A stretch of DNA of 64,000 bases from Pantoea rodasii (GTDB lineage Bacteria > Pseudomonadota > Gammaproteobacteria > Enterobacterales > Enterobacteriaceae): contig NZ_MLFP01000007.1 in the NCBI RefSeq assembly GCF_002095465.1, forward strand, positions 1-64,000, in the 5' to 3' direction. This document shows, one piece after another, positions 52,404 through 64,000 of the stretch (position 1 is its first letter; each line of letters begins with the position of its first letter). A program made the translations under genes and the position numbers. A model generated the notes under the pieces. That model was not told the origin of the DNA. It made no database searches and saw nothing but the letters and a program-made list of their open reading frames with translations.

Positions 52404-54782
52404 TCAGAAAGCGCGCTGGTAAGGGATGATGCCCTGACGCAGCATTTCATTGGTGCCTAAGCCATAGTTGGAACTCAGACCACGCAGCTCAATGTTGAAT
52501 GAGATTTGGTTGTCATACTTACTGTCGTTGTTTTCCCAACCGTTGATCTTACGCTCGTAACCCAGACGAATGGCGTAGCAGCACGAGCTGTACTGCAGGC
52601 CTACCAGCTGTTCAGCCGGACGACTGTTGCGGGTATCGTAGTAATAACCGCCAACCAAAGACCAGGCATCAGCAATTGGCCAGCTCGCGGTCGCGCCAAC
52701 TTGTGAAATCCCGTTTTTGTAGATCGGGTTTGTCAGCAGGCTGGAGTTGTTCAACGCCTGTGCCACGTACTCCGGGCTGCTGTAGCGGTAGCTCAGCTGC
52801 ACCATACGATCGGCATCCTCACGGTATTCAAGGATGGCGTTGCCTTGTGCGACGTTATCGAGACGCGTGTCATACTGCAGTCCGCCACGCGCGCCCCAAC
52901 GATCGCTGATTTTCCAGTAGGTATCGCCGGCCCACACCAGGCTGCCGGTATCATCTTCTTCACTCGTCTGGTTTACGCCGGTACGAGACGGGGTAAACGA
53001 GTAGATTTGACCCACAGAAACGTTAAAACGTTCAACCAAATCGTTATCATAAATTCGCGTGGTCACACCGGTTGAAACTTCGTTAGCCGAAGCGATGCGA
53101 TCCAGACCACTGTAGGTCCGATCGCGGAACAAACCGGTGTAGTCAGTTTGCAGCAGCGTTGAGTCGTACGGGTAGATATTGCTCTGGTTGCGATACGGGA
53201 CATACAGGTACTGAACGCGCGGTTCCAGCGTCTGGGTGTAACCCGGTTCCCAGTTCATATCGCGGTCAAACACCAAACGGCCATCAACTTTGAATTGCGG
53301 CAGGGTGCGGTTGACTGAGCTGTCTAACCGGTTGCCCGTGCTGTCGACACCAGAGATTTCGTTATTGTTATAACGATCAATATTGTCTTGCTGGTAGTGC
53401 GTCGCCAGGAACTTCGCTTCGGTATCCAGGCTGGCCCAGCCATTCGAAAGCGGCAAGTTTAACGTTGGCTCAATGTGAAGACGCGTTGCTTCAGGCATTT
53501 TGCTATTCACGTTGGTGAATTTCACTGCCTGCGCATAGATGCGGCCATCAAACGGTCCAATATCGTTCTGATAGGCGTTCAGGTCGAGCTGCGGCATCGC
53601 GCGATAAATATTAGAAGAATCTGTACTGCCAAAGACCTGGAAGTCCTTGGTCGACAGCGTTGCATCCCAATTGGTATCCGCGTAGCCAAAGCTGAATTTC
53701 TGCGTCGCATAACCATCTGTTGAGCTGTAGTACTTCGAGTCGAGATCGTTGAAGTAATACGGGTCACTGACCTTAGTGTAGTTAGCGTTGAAGCGCCAGT
53801 GCTGCTCGTAAACACCGGCATGCTGCCAGTAGAACAGCCAGCGATCGGAGCTGTCATTTTCGGCGATGCCACGCACCGCTTTATCGTTATCGTACTGCTT
53901 ATCTGAAGGCAGATAATCCAGCTCCATCAGACCGGCACCAAACACGGTCAGATAGCGGAATTCGTTCTGCAATTGCAGACCACGTTTGCTCATGTAATGC
54001 GGCGTAATGGTGGCATCGGCCTGCGGTGCGATGTTCCAGTAATACGGCAGCATAAACTCGAAGCCGTTATTACTGCCGTACTTCGCATTCGGGATCAGGA
54101 AACCGGAACGGCGACGATCGCCAATCGGCAACTGCAAATAGGGGCTGTAAAACACCGGCACATTGCCGAGTTTAAAGCGGGCGTTCCAGATCTCAGCGAC
54201 TTCTTCCTGGCGATCCTGAATCACCTCGGTACCCACTACGCTCCAGCTGTTGGAACCCGGTAAACAAGAGGTAAAGCTGCCGTTTTCCAGGATGGTGTAA
54301 CGGTTGTCGCCACGCAGTTTCATCTGATCGGCAACGCCGCGGCCCTGACGGCCCACCATCTGGTAATCACCGTTCCACACGTTGGTGTCTTTGGTGTTCA
54401 GATTGGACCACGCTTTCGGACCTTTCAGGATGACCTGATTGTCGTCATAGTGCACATTACCCAGCGCATCCACGGTACGAACCGGTGTGGTTTGCCCATC
54501 CTGCTGGCGCTGATGCAGCTGCATTTCGTCGGCGCGCAAGCGGCTGTTGCCCTGCTGCACATCAACATTGCCAGTGAAAACCGCGTCATTCGGGTAATTA
54601 CCTTTGGCCGAGTCAGAATTGATGGTGACAGGCAAGGAATTGGTGTCGCCGCTGACCAGTGGACGGTTGTAGCTCGGCACGCCCAGCATACACTGCGACA
54701 TGAGGTCGTCGGCGAACGTCTGCTGACTGTAGAGCGCTGCACCAATCATGGTTGCCAGCAGGGTAGGGATCTGTTTTTTCAT
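52404..54782 (-). CDS. lptD: LPS-assembly outer membrane protein LptD
   Basis: Forms, with LptE, the translocon that places LPS in the outer leaflet (792 aa). The signal peptide [20 protein letters not shown] then QTFA is followed by an OstA-like jellyroll (about 55-200) and a 26-strand barrel ending in RAF. The disulfide cysteines are present: QCMLG near residue 31, TSCLPG near 173 and the SSCCY pair near the C-terminus. First gene of the operon, divergent from djlA. Confidence 0.97.
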   Translation of the reverse strand: MKKQIPTLLATMIGAALYSQQTFADDLMSQCMLGVPSYNRPLVSGDTNSLPVTINSDSAKGNYPNDAVFTGNVDVQQGNSRLRADEMQLHQRQQDGQTTPVRTVDALGNVHYDDNQVILKGPKAWSNLNTKDTNVWNGDYQMVGRQGRGVADQMKLRGDNRYTILENGSFTSCLPGSNSWSVVGTEVIQDRQEEVAEIWNARFKLGNVPVFYSPYLQLPIGDRRRSGFLIPNAKYGSNNGFEFMLPYYWNIAPQADATITPHYMSKRGLQLQNEFRYLTVFGAGLMELDYLPSDKQYDNDKAVRGIAENDSSDRWLFYWQHAGVYEQHWRFNANYTKVSDPYYFNDLDSKYYSSTDGYATQKFSFGYADTNWDATLSTKDFQVFGSTDSSNIYRAMPQLDLNAYQNDIGPFDGRIYAQAVKFTNVNSKMPEATRLHIEPTLNLPLSNGWASLDTEAKFLATHYQQDNIDRYNNNEISGVDSTGNRLDSSVNRTLPQFKVDGRLVFDRDMNWEPGYTQTLEPRVQYLYVPYRNQSNIYPYDSTLLQTDYTGLFRDRTYSGLDRIASANEVSTGVTTRIYDNDLVERFNVSVGQIYSFTPSRTGVNQTSEEDDTGSLVWAGDTYWKISDRWGARGGLQYDTRLDNVAQGNAILEYREDADRMVQLSYRYSSPEYVAQALNNSSLLTNPIYKNGISQVGATASWPIADAWSLVGGYYYDTRNSRPAEQLVGLQYSSCCYAIRLGYERKINGWENNDSKYDNQISFNIELRGLSSNYGLGTNEMLRQGIIPYQRAF

Positions 54783-54830
54783 ACGCGGTTCGGGATTTCC
54801 ATGAAAACGGGCATCATGCCGACAATCGGC

Positions 54831-54862
54831 TCAGAGACTAACTTACTGCCCGGCGTTGTGCC
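54831..54862 (-). promoter_or_regulatory. possible sigma-E promoter of lptD-surA
   Basis: Minus strand GGCACAAC and GTCTCTGA are about 16 bases apart and loosely fit the sigma-E pattern GGAACTT/TCTGA. lptD is sigma-E controlled in E. coli. The -35 match is imperfect. Confidence 0.35.
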
Positions 54863-54963
54863 AGTGTTAATCCTTGTCTGATCGCGTTGCTGTTAGGCAC
54901 TGAAGTAAATGAAAGGTATGATAATGCAATTTTCAGCCGCAAGCATGGCGAATTGAGGAGTTT

Positions 54964-55773
54964 ATGCGCTACTGGGGAAAAGTTATTGGTCTGGCTCTCG
55001 GCTTGCTTTCCGGGGCAGGCTTTTGGGGCATTGTACTGGGTCTGATCATTGGCCACATGTTTGACAAAGTGCGCAGCGTAAAAGGACAGGGCTATTTCGC
55101 CAATAACCAGGCGCGGCAAACCCTGTTTTTCAGTACCACTTTTCAGGTGATGGGCCATTTGACCAAGTCAAAAGGGCGCGTCACGGAAGCCGATATCCAG
55201 ATTGCTTCCTTATTTATGGATCGCATGCAACTGCACGGTGATGCGCGAACTGCGGCACAACGTGCATTTCGTGAAGGCAAACAGAGCGACTATCCGCTGC
55301 GTAATAAGTTGCGTGAACTGCGCAGCGCCTGTTTTGGCCGTTTTGACCTGATTCGGATGTTTCTGGAAATTCAGATTCAGGCGGCCTTTGCGGACGGTTC
55401 ACTGCACCCCAATGAGCGGCAGGTGTTGTATGTGATTGCTGAAGAGTTGGGGATCTCTCGAGCACAGTTCGATCAGTTCCTGCGCATGATGGAAGGCGGC
55501 CAGCAGTTTGGCGGGGGTTCATCGCAGGGTGGTGCTTATCAACAGGCGCAACGCGGCCCGACGCTGGAAGATGCTTGCAGCGTGCTGGGAGTGAAAAGCA
55601 GCGATGACAGCACCACCATTAAGCGCGCTTATCGTAAGTTGATGAGTGAGCACCATCCTGACAAGCTGGTGGCGAAAGGTTTACCGCCAGAAATGATGGA
55701 AATGGCGAAGCAGAAAGCGCAGGAGATTCAGGCCGCTTACGATTTAATTCGTAAGGAGAAGGGATTTAAATAG
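54964..55773 (+). CDS. djlA: membrane-anchored DnaK co-chaperone DjlA
   Basis: Type III J-domain protein of the inner membrane (269 aa). A single glycine-rich N-terminal membrane helix ([19 protein letters not shown]) drives dimerisation. A TerB-like domain (about 60-180) and a Gly/Gln linker follow. The J domain (about 203-269) has HPD in [12 protein letters not shown]. Linked in E. coli to DnaK and to capsule/Rcs signalling. Divergent from lptD, convergent with rluA. Confidence 0.95.
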   Translation: MRYWGKVIGLALGLLSGAGFWGIVLGLIIGHMFDKVRSVKGQGYFANNQARQTLFFSTTFQVMGHLTKSKGRVTEADIQIASLFMDRMQLHGDARTAAQRAFREGKQSDYPLRNKLRELRSACFGRFDLIRMFLEIQIQAAFADGSLHPNERQVLYVIAEELGISRAQFDQFLRMMEGGQQFGGGSSQGGAYQQAQRGPTLEDACSVLGVKSSDDSTTIKRAYRKLMSEHHPDKLVAKGLPPEMMEMAKQKAQEIQAAYDLIRKEKGFK

Positions 55774-55800
55774 CCTGGTACATCGAGATGAAAATTGAAA

Positions 55801-55828
55801 AGGGCCGTCATTGCTGATGGCCCTTTTT
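55801..55828. terminator. terminator between djlA and rluA
   Basis: AGGGCCGTCA, TTGC loop, TGATGGCCCT and a T-run. An A-rich left side could also serve rluA. Confidence 0.82.
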
Positions 55829-55840
55829 ATAACCTGCAGA

Positions 55841-56500
55841 TTAAAAATCCGCTGGCTGTTTAAACGTCATACTGTTGCCAAACGCCGGATGCGTAATCGT
55901 TAATGACTCCGCGTGCAGTTGCAGACGCGGTGCCATTGCCAGTGCTTCTTCGTGCGCATAGAAGCGGTCACCTAAAATCGGATGACCCAGTGCCAGCAAA
56001 TGGACGCGCAGCTGATGCGAGCGTCCGGTAATGGGTTTGAGCAGCACGCGGGCGCTGTTGCTCGCCTCATACTCCAGCACCTGATATTCCGTCTGCGCCG
56101 CTTTGCCATTTTCATAGCACACCATCTGCTTTGGCCGATTAGGCCAGTCGCAAATCAGCGGCAGATCAATCAACCCTTCTTCCGCCGCCGGATGGCCCCA
56201 GACGCGAGCCACATAGTACTTTGACGGCTCACGTTCGCGGAACTGCCGCTTCAACTCTCGTTCAGCGGCTTTATTCAGCGCCACCACGATCACGCCGCTG
56301 GTGGCCATATCCAGTCGGTGTACCGATTCTGCCTGGGGGAAATCACGCTGGATACGCGTCATCACGCTATCCTTGTGCTCCTCAAGCCGGCCTGGCACCG
56401 ACAACAAGCCGCTTGGCTTGTTCACCACCATAATATGCTCATCCTGATACAGAATATGTAACCAGGGTTCGAGCGGCGGATTGTATGCTTCCATCAACAT
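55841..56500 (-). CDS. rluA: dual-specificity pseudouridine synthase RluA
   Basis: Makes pseudouridine 746 in 23S rRNA and position 32 in several tRNAs (219 aa, the E. coli length). The catalytic Asp is in ESVHRLDMATSG near residue 64. LKPITGRSHQLRVHLLALGH is the RluA family signature. It lies 20 bases downstream of rapA and may be co-transcribed with it. Confidence 0.96.
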   Translation of the reverse strand: MLMEAYNPPLEPWLHILYQDEHIMVVNKPSGLLSVPGRLEEHKDSVMTRIQRDFPQAESVHRLDMATSGVIVVALNKAAERELKRQFREREPSKYYVARVWGHPAAEEGLIDLPLICDWPNRPKQMVCYENGKAAQTEYQVLEYEASNSARVLLKPITGRSHQLRVHLLALGHPILGDRFYAHEEALAMAPRLQLHAESLTITHPAFGNSMTFKQPADF

Positions 56501-56520
56501 GTCGTAGTGGCCTTCAGCGA

Positions 56521-59427
56521 TTATTGGTGCGTAACAACGATCAGACGCAGTGCATCCAGTCGCCAGCCCGCATCGCCCAAACTGTCCAGCACTTGCTCGC
56601 GATTGCTTTCCAGCGCTTCAACCTCATCATCACGGATGTTAGGGTTGACCGCACGCAACGCTTCCAGACGGGACAGCTCGGCACTCAGCTTCTCATCCGC
56701 TTCCACCTTCGCCGCAGCGATGATCGCCTGGGCTTCTGGAATCACCACTTTCTCGGCTTGCGTCAGAATCTCGTGCACTTCCTGCTGTACTGCGTTGACC
56801 AGTTTGCTGCCGGTATGACGATTAACGGCATTCAGCTGACGGTTAAAGCTTTCAAACTCGACTTTGCCGGCCAGATTGTTACCCGCACGATCCATCAGCA
56901 GACGCACCGGCGTTGGTGGCAGGAAGCGGGTGAGTTGCAGGCTCTTCGGTGCCTGTGCTTCAACCACGTAAATCATCTCCACCAACAGCGTACCCACCGG
57001 CAGCGCTTTGTTTTTCAACAACGACAGCGCACAGCTGCCGGTATCACCGGACAGAATCAGGTCAAGGCCATTGCGGATCAGCGGATGTTCCCAGGTAATA
57101 AACTGGGTATCTTCGCGCGACAGCGCCTGATTACGGTTAAAGGTCACGGTGCAGCCATCTTCAGGCAAGCCTGGGAAATCCGGCACCAGCATATGATCGG
57201 ATGGCGTCAGCACGATCAGGCTGTCACTGCGATCTTCCTGGTTGATGCCAACGATATCGAACAGGTTCAGCGCGAAGTTAACCAGATCGGTGTCGTTATC
57301 CTGATCGGCAATCGCATTGGCCAGCGCTTGCGCCGCGTCTCCGCCATTGGAGTTCAGCTCCAGCAAGCGGTCACGGCCCTGTTCCAGCTGTGATTTGAGT
57401 GCATCATGCTGTTTACGGCTTTCGGTGATGAACTCATCCAGCCCTTGTGGATTTTCAGGTGCGGCAAGATACTCAATCAGCTTGCTGTATTCGCTGTCAT
57501 AAATGGTGCGGCCGGTGGGGCAGGTATGCTCAAACGCATCCAGACCTTCGTGATACCAGCGCAGCAGTACAGCCTGGGCGGTTTTTTCCAGCCACGGCAC
57601 CAGAATCTGGATGTCATGCATCTGACCTATACGATCGAGACGACCGATGCGCTGTTCCAGCAGATCCGGGTTAAACGGCAGATCGAACATCACCAGGCGG
57701 CTGGCGAACTGGAAGTTACGGCCTTCAGAACCGATTTCTGAGCACAGCAGCACCTGGGCGCCTTCTTCTTCTGAGGCGAAGAACGCCGCAGCGCGGTCGC
57801 GCTCGAGAATGGATAATCCTTCGTGGAACACGGCAGCACGAATACCTTCGCGCTCGCGCAGCACCTGCTCCAGCTGCAGCGCAGTGGCAGCCTGGGCACA
57901 GATCACCAGCACTTTCTCTTTGCGGTTGCTGGTGAGATAACCCATCAGCCATTCTACGCGCGGGTCGAAGTTCCACCAGGTGCCGCTATCGCCTTCAAAT
58001 TCCTGATAAATCTTTTCCGGGTACAGCATGTCGCGTGCGCGCTCTTCTGCGCTCTTGCGGGTGCCCATGATGCCAGAGACTTTGATGGCGGTTTGATACT
58101 GGGCGGGCAGCGGCAGACGAATCTGGTGCAGCTCACGTTTCGGGAAGCCCTTCACGCCGTTACGCGTGTTACGGAACAGTACGCGGCTGGTGCCGTGACG
58201 ATCCATCAACATCGATACCAGCTCTTTGCGTGCGTCTTCTTTGCCGTCACGATCGCTGTTCGCCACCTGTAACAGCGGCTCGATGTCCTGCTCACCGATC
58301 AGGTCGTTGATCAGGTTCATCTCTTCTTTACTGATGGCGTGATCGGCCAGCAGTGAACTCACCGCATCGGCGACCGGGCGATAGTTTTGTTGTTCAGCCA
58401 CAAATTGGCCGAAATCGTGGAAGCGATTGGGATCGAGCAGGCGTAAACGGGCAAAGTGGCTTTCCAGCCCCAGCTGTTCCGGCGTTGCGGTTAACAGCAG
58501 CACGCCCGCAGTTTTCTCTGCCAGCTGTTCAATCACCTGATATTCACGGCTTGGTGCATCTTCGCTCCAGGCCAGGTGGTGCGCTTCATCGACCACCAGC
58601 AGATCCCAGTCAGCATCCGCCAGCAATTCGAGGCGCTGCTTGTTACGGCGCACGAAGTCCAGCGAGCAGATGATCAACTGCTCGGTTTCAAAGGCGTTAT
58701 CGCTGTCGTGCTGGGCTTCGGTGTAGCGGTCATCATCGAACAGGGCGAAGTGTAGGTTGAAGCGACGCAGCATTTCCACCAGCCACTGGTGTTGCAGGGT
58801 TTCCGGCACCACGATTAACACGCGGTCGGCCCGGCCTGCCAGCAGCTGTTGCTGGATAATCATCCCGGCTTCAATGGTTTTACCCAAGCCGACTTCATCC
58901 GCCAGCAGTACGCGTGGCGCGTGGCGGCGGCCGACATCATGGGCGATGTGCAGCTGATGCGGGATGAGATTAGTACGCATCCCGCGCAGGCCGCTGATCG
59001 GCAGACGGTATTGCTCGCTTTGGTATTTACGCGCGCGGAAGCGCAGGGAAAAACGGTCCATGCGATCTAACTGGCCCGCAAACAGACGATCCTGGGGTTT
59101 ACTGAACACCAGCTTGCTGTCCAGCATCACCTCGCGCATGACTACGCCCGCTTCTTCAGTGTCGAGACGCGTGCCGATGTAAGTCATTAATTCGTTTTCG
59201 TTACGGACTTCATCAACACTCATCTGCCAACCTTCATGGTTGGTGATAGTGTCACCCAGATTGAAAATCACACGGGTGACGGGAGCATCATTTCGGGCAT
59301 ACAGGCGATTTTCGCCGGTTGCCGGGAACATCATGGTGATCATGCGCGTATCAATCGCCACCACCGTTCCTAATCCCAGTTCACTTTCCGTATCACTAAT
59401 CCAGCGTTGACCCAGTGTAAAAACCAT
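56521..59427 (-). CDS. rapA: RNA polymerase recycling ATPase RapA (HepA)
   Basis: Swi2/Snf2 ATPase bound to RNA polymerase that helps recycle it after termination (968 aa, as in E. coli). The N-terminal Tudor-like domains start [20 protein letters not shown]. Walker A is [15 protein letters not shown] near residue 177, and the DEAH box is [13 protein letters not shown] near 276. The helicase C motif IGRLDRIGQ is present. All motifs are intact. Confidence 0.97.
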   Translation of the reverse strand: MVFTLGQRWISDTESELGLGTVVAIDTRMITMMFPATGENRLYARNDAPVTRVIFNLGDTITNHEGWQMSVDEVRNENELMTYIGTRLDTEEAGVVMREVMLDSKLVFSKPQDRLFAGQLDRMDRFSLRFRARKYQSEQYRLPISGLRGMRTNLIPHQLHIAHDVGRRHAPRVLLADEVGLGKTIEAGMIIQQQLLAGRADRVLIVVPETLQHQWLVEMLRRFNLHFALFDDDRYTEAQHDSDNAFETEQLIICSLDFVRRNKQRLELLADADWDLLVVDEAHHLAWSEDAPSREYQVIEQLAEKTAGVLLLTATPEQLGLESHFARLRLLDPNRFHDFGQFVAEQQNYRPVADAVSSLLADHAISKEEMNLINDLIGEQDIEPLLQVANSDRDGKEDARKELVSMLMDRHGTSRVLFRNTRNGVKGFPKRELHQIRLPLPAQYQTAIKVSGIMGTRKSAEERARDMLYPEKIYQEFEGDSGTWWNFDPRVEWLMGYLTSNRKEKVLVICAQAATALQLEQVLREREGIRAAVFHEGLSILERDRAAAFFASEEEGAQVLLCSEIGSEGRNFQFASRLVMFDLPFNPDLLEQRIGRLDRIGQMHDIQILVPWLEKTAQAVLLRWYHEGLDAFEHTCPTGRTIYDSEYSKLIEYLAAPENPQGLDEFITESRKQHDALKSQLEQGRDRLLELNSNGGDAAQALANAIADQDNDTDLVNFALNLFDIVGINQEDRSDSLIVLTPSDHMLVPDFPGLPEDGCTVTFNRNQALSREDTQFITWEHPLIRNGLDLILSGDTGSCALSLLKNKALPVGTLLVEMIYVVEAQAPKSLQLTRFLPPTPVRLLMDRAGNNLAGKVEFESFNRQLNAVNRHTGSKLVNAVQQEVHEILTQAEKVVIPEAQAIIAAAKVEADEKLSAELSRLEALRAVNPNIRDDEVEALESNREQVLDSLGDAGWRLDALRLIVVTHQ

Positions 59428-59579
59428 ATATTTTTAGCTCGACTCTCTGACATGCCATAAAGAAGTTCACCTGCACTCAGGCAATACATCACCGCCAAAC
59501 AGGTGTTTGGTCAGATTGTATGTGCGGTGAGAATCAGGAAGGGCGCTATGGTACTGGATGGCAGGGCATTCGTCACCTG

Positions 59580-61939
59580 TCAAAAAAGCCCCAACTGCCC
59601 GGTAATCAGTGTAGCAAAGTCATCGCCGACGAAAGGTAAAATTCCATCGGCAACCGGTTGAAGTTGTTTCATCACGTAGTGATCGTAATCCAGCGGCGTG
59701 GTGCGGATCTCCAGTGGTTCCGGGCCTGCAGTGGCCATCACGTAACGAATCGAGCCGCCATTTTGATACTGTAACGGGCGATGAAGTTTACGATTTTGCT
59801 CATCCGCTAATCGTGCCGCCCGCACGTGCGGTGGCACATTTTTTTCATAATCTTTTAAGGGGCGACGCAGGCGTTTTTTATACACCAGCAATTCGTCCAG
59901 TTCGCCCGCCAGCAGCTGAGCCACGGTATCGCGGATGTAATCCTGCCACGGCTCGCCACGGAAAATGCGGCCATACAGTGTTTGCTGGAACTGCTGCGCC
60001 AGCGGCGTCCAGTCGGTGCGCACCGATTCGAGGCCTTTAAATACCAGTCGTTCCGTGTCATCCGTGCGAATCATGCCGGCATAACGTTTTTACTGCCTTG
60101 CTCAGCCCCGCGAATGGTCGGCATCAGGAAGCGACTGAAATGGGTTTCGTACTCCAGCTCCAGTGCACTTTCCAGCCCGTAAGTCTGTTGCAGATGCTGC
60201 TGCCACCACACGTTGACCTGTTGGGTCAGACGCTGGCCAATGGCTGCGGCTTCCGCCTCATTGTGCGCGCCTTTCAGCCAGACAAAGGTCGAGTCAGTGT
60301 CGCCATAAATCACATCAAACCCTTCGGCCTCAATCAGTTCACGTGTTTGCTGCATGATGGCGTGGCCGCGCAGGGTAATTGAGGACGCAAGGCGCGGATC
60401 AAAGAAGCGGCAGGCGCTGGTGCCCAGCACGCCGTAAAAGGCGTTCATGATGATTTTCAGCGCCTGAGACAAAGGTTTATTGCCTTCGCGCTTGGCGGCT
60501 TCACGCCCTTGCCAGATTTGTTCAACTATCGCCGGTAAACAGTGGGTCTGGCGCGAAAAGCGTGCCTCACGGAAGCCGGGCACAGAATCGGCGTCGTCAG
60601 GATGGGCCAAACCTTCAACCAGACCAACCGGATCGATCAGGAAGGTGCGGATAATCGAGGGATACAGGCTTTTATAATCCAGCACCAGTACCGAATCATA
60701 CAGTCCAGGGCGCGAGTCCATCACATAACCGCCGGGGCTGGCTTCGGGTGCCACTTCGCCGAGGTTAGGCGCAACAAATCCTGCACGGTGCATGCGAGGA
60801 ATATAAAGATGACCAAACGCGGCCACCGAACCGCCGTGACGGTCAACCGCCAGGCCATTCACCGTGGCGCGCTCCAGCAAAAATGGCATGATGGCGGTGT
60901 GCTGGAAAATGCGCGTCACCAGTTCGCAATCTTTCAGGTTGTACTTCGCCAGTGCGGGTTTGTCATGGGCAAAACGCCAGTTGATCTCCTCCATGCGCTG
61001 CCACGGGTTGTCGATGTATTTTCCTTCGCCAAGGAGCTGGCGCGAAACTGCTTCGAGGCTAAAAGAGGGAAAGTCCCAGAAAGCGGATTTCAGCGCTTCG
61101 ATGCCATCGATCACCAGGCGACCGGTGGCTTGCGCGAAGAATACGCCGGGTTTGAAGCCGTGCTCGCGCCACTCCAGCGCCTGATTCTGACGGCCTAAAC
61201 GCAACGGGATGCCATAACGATCGGCATGTTTCTGCAGGACGCGCAGATCGAATTGCACCACGCTCCAGCCGATGATCACGTCGGGGTCGTGGCGGGCAAA
61301 CCAGGCATTGAGCTGTTCCAGCAACTGCGGGCGGCTATCTACATAGATGAGATCGAAATCCAGCGTGCTGGCATCACCATTGGGCGGACCCAACATGTAA
61401 ACCTGGCGCTGACCGCAGCCTTCCAGCCCGATGCAATACAGCTCACCGTGTTCCGTGGTTTCAATATCCAGCGAAACCCATTTCAGCTGCGGACGGTAAT
61501 CTGGATGGGGTTTCAGGCGGGCATTAACCACGCTATCGCCGCGCACATCGCCACTGAACCACACCGGCGCAGTGATAAAACGCTCCATCAAATAGCGCTC
61601 TGGCGGGCGGATATCGGCTTCATACACCGCGATGCCATTTTCTCGCAGGCGCTTTTCCAGGTTTTGCAGCTGGCGATTACTGCGGCAATAGAGCCCAAAG
61701 ATGGGCCGACGGCGAAAATCTTTCAGTTCCAGTGATTGCACACGAGTGTGGCGCTCATCGCGAATTAGCGTTTCCGTCTGCTGGCGAAATTCCTCGGGGA
61801 TAAAGGCAACAGACTCCTGCGCAGGCAGCACCAGCCGCTGCGGACCCTCATCAGTCGCCAGCCACAGCACCACTTCGCTGCCGGTTGGGGTATCTCGCCA
61901 GTGGCGGGTAAGCAGAAAACCTGCGCGCGGTTCGGTCAC
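59580..61939 (-). CDS. polB: DNA polymerase II (frameshifted by one missing base)
   Basis: SOS-inducible B-family polymerase with 3'-5' exonuclease. The exonuclease motif [12 protein letters not shown] is near residue 155. Polymerase motifs DYKSLYPSI and [13 protein letters not shown] are present in the first frame. The C-terminal part [20 protein letters not shown] lies in a second frame. The break is at 60087-60091: five A on the coding strand in GGCAGTAAAAACG, where the family GSKKRYAG needs six. One added base gives 786 aa (E. coli 783). The start is a GTG with GGAG upstream. A sequencing error is likely. The E. coli ara operon next to polB is absent. Confidence 0.92.
60087..60091 (-). 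other. probable missing base in polB
   Basis: A run of five T (A on the coding strand) should be six to give GSKKRYAGMI. Both flanks align to Pol II without further damage. Confidence 0.85.
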
Positions 61940-62105
61940 GTTAACTCCGGGAAATGAATTGCCTGAAGTATATCATGGATGTTTATACAGTGCCTGCGCG
62001 TGGCGATATTGTCAGCACTCTATCAACATCGTTCTACAATTCTTGCCTTGACGGTTTGGCGCTGGCTCCGGACAATCCAGCCTCTATATTCCGCAGAGGA
62101 TAGTT

Positions 62106-62869
62106 ATGGAAGCCTGGATTCAACATCTGTTTTCGCAATCGCTGGAGTACGCGCTGATGGCCGTAGCGCTGGTGACCTTCCTTGAGTCGCTGGCGTTCGT
62201 GGGATTGCTGTTGCCAGGCACGGTGTTAATGGCCAGCCTTGGGGCGCTGGTGGGGAGCGGGCAGATTGGTCTTTATCCTGCCTGGGCGGCGGGTTTCGCC
62301 GGTTGCCTGATTGGTGATTGGGTCTCGTATGGCATCGGCTGGAAGTTTCAGGGGCCGTTGCATCGCTGGAAATATCTGAAAAAGTATCAGGGCCTGCTGG
62401 ATAAAACCGAGCACGCGCTGCACGAACACAGCATGTTTACCATTCTGGTGGGGCGCTTCGTCGGACCGACGCGTCCGTTGATTCCATTGGCGGCAGGTAT
62501 GCTTGAGCTGCCGGTGCGCAAGTTCCTGCCACCTAACTTGATTGGCTGTATTCTCTGGCCGCCGGCTTATCTGATGCCGGGCATTCTGGCGGGAGTGGCG
62601 ATAGATGTGCCGCAGGCGCGCAAGGCGGCAATTTTAAGTGGTTGCTGTTGCTGGTGGCATTGCTGGTGTGGATGGGCTGCTGGCTGATGTGGCGCTGGTG
62701 GCGCAGTGGCAAAACCAGCGACTGGGCAACGAAATATCTGCCGCAGGCGCGCTTGCGCTGGCTGGCACCGCTGGCTGGTATTATCGGCGCGGCGGCGTTT
62801 GTCGCCATTCAATATCACCCGATGATGCCGATCTTCCGCCAGCTGCTGTGGAAGGTATTTTTCGCTTAA
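62106..62869 (+). CDS. yabI: DedA-family inner membrane protein YabI (frameshifted by one missing base)
   Basis: DedA/SNARE-associated-type membrane protein of the envelope, linked to undecaprenyl-phosphate or lipid flipping in this family. The signature [19 protein letters not shown] is near residue 25, and [21 protein letters not shown] near 116-136. The frame breaks at 62632-62635 (ATTTTAAG for ATTTTTAAG). The corrected junction reads [16 protein letters not shown]. The restored 254 aa equals the E. coli length. GAGGA precedes the ATG. The stop codon TAA overlaps the thiQ stop on the other strand through CTTAAG. Confidence 0.9.
62632..62635 (+). other. probable missing T in yabI
   Basis: Four T stand where five are needed. 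The second frame continues the last two membrane segments of the DedA protein. Confidence 0.82.
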
Positions 62870-63567
62870 GGTTTTTTTACGCCAAGGATGGCAGCCGCTT
62901 CACTCTCTCCACTGATCAAGCTCGTGGTGCTGCCATCCCAGTAGATGCGCCCATCGACCACCACCAGACTGCGCGACGCAATCTGCTGAGCATCTTCCAG
63001 GCTGTGTGACACCATGAGCAGCGTAATATTGCGCGCTTCACACACCGACCGCACCAGCTGCAGCATTTCACCGCGCAGGGCCGGATCGAGCGCAGAGAAG
63101 GGCTCATCCAGCAACAGAATCGGCCGATCGCGCAGCAGGCAGCGCGCTAAAGCCACGCGCTGGCGTTGACCGCCTGAAAGCTCGCCAGGCAAGCGATTCA
63201 GCAGCTCCGCTAATCCGGTTTGCTCAGCGATGGCGGCCAGCTGTTGCTGCTGTTCACGCGTCAGTTTCAATCCCGGATGCAAACCCAGCCCCATATTCTG
63301 CTGCACCGTCAGGTGGGGGAAGAGATTGTTCTCCTGAAACAGCATCGACACCGGCCGCGCTGACGGCACGCTGCGCGTATGATCGATGCCATTGATCATC
63401 AGGCTTCCCTGGCTCACCGGCAGAAACCCGCCGATCAAGCTGAGCAAGGTGCTTTTCCCCGCGCCGCTGGGGCCAAGGATAGCGAGACGCTCACCCGGCT
63501 GCGCCTCGAAGCGGAAGCGCATCGGTAAATGTTGGTACAGGTAGGTGAGATTATTCAGTATCAGCAT
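62866..63567 (-). CDS. thiQ: thiamine ABC transporter ATP-binding protein ThiQ
   Basis: ATPase of the thiamine/thiamine pyrophosphate importer (233 aa). Walker A is [11 protein letters not shown] near residue 32. The signature [17 protein letters not shown] is near 128, and Walker [14 protein letters not shown] near 149-161. Its start overlaps thiP by 17 bases. Convergent with yabI, with overlapping stop codons. Confidence 0.96.
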   Translation of the reverse strand: MLILNNLTYLYQHLPMRFRFEAQPGERLAILGPSGAGKSTLLSLIGGFLPVSQGSLMINGIDHTRSVPSARPVSMLFQENNLFPHLTVQQNMGLGLHPGLKLTREQQQQLAAIAEQTGLAELLNRLPGELSGGQRQRVALARCLLRDRPILLLDEPFSALDPALRGEMLQLVRSVCEARNITLLMVSHSLEDAQQIASRSLVVVDGRIYWDGSTTSLISGESEAAAILGVKKP

Positions 63568-64000
63568 GGCGACCCGGCAGTTTTTCCATCAGGGTGAAGA
63601 GTAACAGGCACAGCAATAACAGCAGCAGCGCGGTGACGGCACCATCCGCACCACGATAGGCGCCAATTTGCTGGAACAGATAGAACGGCAGCGTGCGGAA
63701 ATCGGCGCTACCAAACAGCGCCACTACGCCAAAGTCGCCGATCGATAACACACAGGCAAACGCTAGCGCCTGCGCGATCGGGCGCTTCAGGGCGCGCAGC
63801 TCAATGAGTTTAAGGCGATTAACCCCGGCAATACCCAGTGATAAACAAAGCTGGCGGTAGCGCGCATTGATGTCGCGCATCGGGTTTTCCAACACTTTCA
63901 TTGCATACGGAATAGCAATCAGCGCGTTAGTGAAAATCACCAGCCCATCGGCGCGCTGTGGCAAGCCGATGGTGGCGTTGAACAGCAGGAAAAAGCCGCT
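63551..64000 (-). CDS. thiP: thiamine ABC transporter permease ThiP (C-terminal part, cut by the window edge)
   Basis: Last 149 residues of the two-permease-fold inner-membrane subunit ThiP. The frame is open to the end of the window and begins [20 protein letters not shown]. The permease EAA-type loop is visible around [20 protein letters not shown]. Family members are about 530 aa, so roughly the first 390 residues lie outside. An apparent start at 63964 is a TTG codon inside the gene and is not real. Confidence 0.93.
   Translation of the reverse strand, partial: SGFFLLFNATIGLPQRADGLVIFTNALIAIPYAMKVLENPMRDINARYRQLCLSLGIAGVNRLKLIELRALKRPIAQALAFACVLSIGDFGVVALFGSADFRTLPFYLFQQIGAYRGADGAVTALLLLLLCLLLFTLMEKLPGRHADTE

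Noticed and set aside
59580..61939. polB as two genes (164 and 622 aa)
   Set aside because: The two frames join into one Pol II protein when a single base is added to a run of A. The short one has no own ribosome-binding site.
62866..62869. yabI/thiQ stop overlap as a special signal
   Set aside because: The shared CTTAAG simply gives TAA on both strands at a convergent junction, which is common in compact genomes.

Overview
The window is a stretch of enterobacterial chromosome. Gene content and order follow the Escherichia coli 99.7 to 1.5 minute region, and many E. coli accessory loci are missing. Close similarity to, but not identity with, E. coli proteins and the absence of creBCD, cai/fix/kefFC, ara, nhaR, rihC and yaaJ suggest a member of the Erwiniaceae, most likely Pantoea or a close relative. 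The genus is inference from remembered gene order, not from a search.

Layout. Positions 117-11888, all minus strand, hold one long accessory operon for urea assimilation: allophanate hydrolase, biotin-dependent urea carboxylase, a GntR/FCD regulator and the ABC urea importer urtABCDE. Its control region (11889-12045) carries a consensus sigma-54 promoter, NtrC-like sites, a possible IHF site and a 30-bp palindrome that is the likely operator of the GntR protein. From 12145 the conserved backbone begins: slt, trpR, yjjX, gpmB, rob, creA, arcA, yjtD, the attenuated thrLABC operon, yaaA, talB, mog, an MHS-type transporter, dnaK-dnaJ, nhaA, rpsT, ribF-ileS-lspA-fkpB-ispH, dapB, carAB, a porin, folA, the minus-strand lptD-surA-pdxA-rsmA-apaG-apaH operon, djlA, rluA, rapA, polB, yabI, and thiQ with the 3' part of thiP at the edge.

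How the genes work together. The urea operon forms a complete route: Urt imports urea, urea carboxylase makes allophanate at the cost of ATP, and allophanate hydrolase releases ammonia and CO2, apparently under nitrogen-limitation control. The backbone covers threonine, lysine/diaminopimelate, pyrimidine/arginine and isoprenoid synthesis, outer-membrane biogenesis (surA, lptD, djlA), heat shock, translation and DNA repair. Recognisable control sites include a TrpR operator, the thr attenuator, a sigma-32 dnaK promoter, an FNR box upstream of arcA, and RutR, PurR and ARG-box sites at carAB.

Caveat. Four genes (urea carboxylase, dnaK, polB, yabI) are each broken by exactly one missing base in a short run of identical bases, and adding one base restores the expected protein length in every case. 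Because dnaK is among them, these are most likely base-calling or assembly errors rather than true pseudogenes. No tRNA, rRNA, CRISPR array, insertion sequence or prophage was seen.
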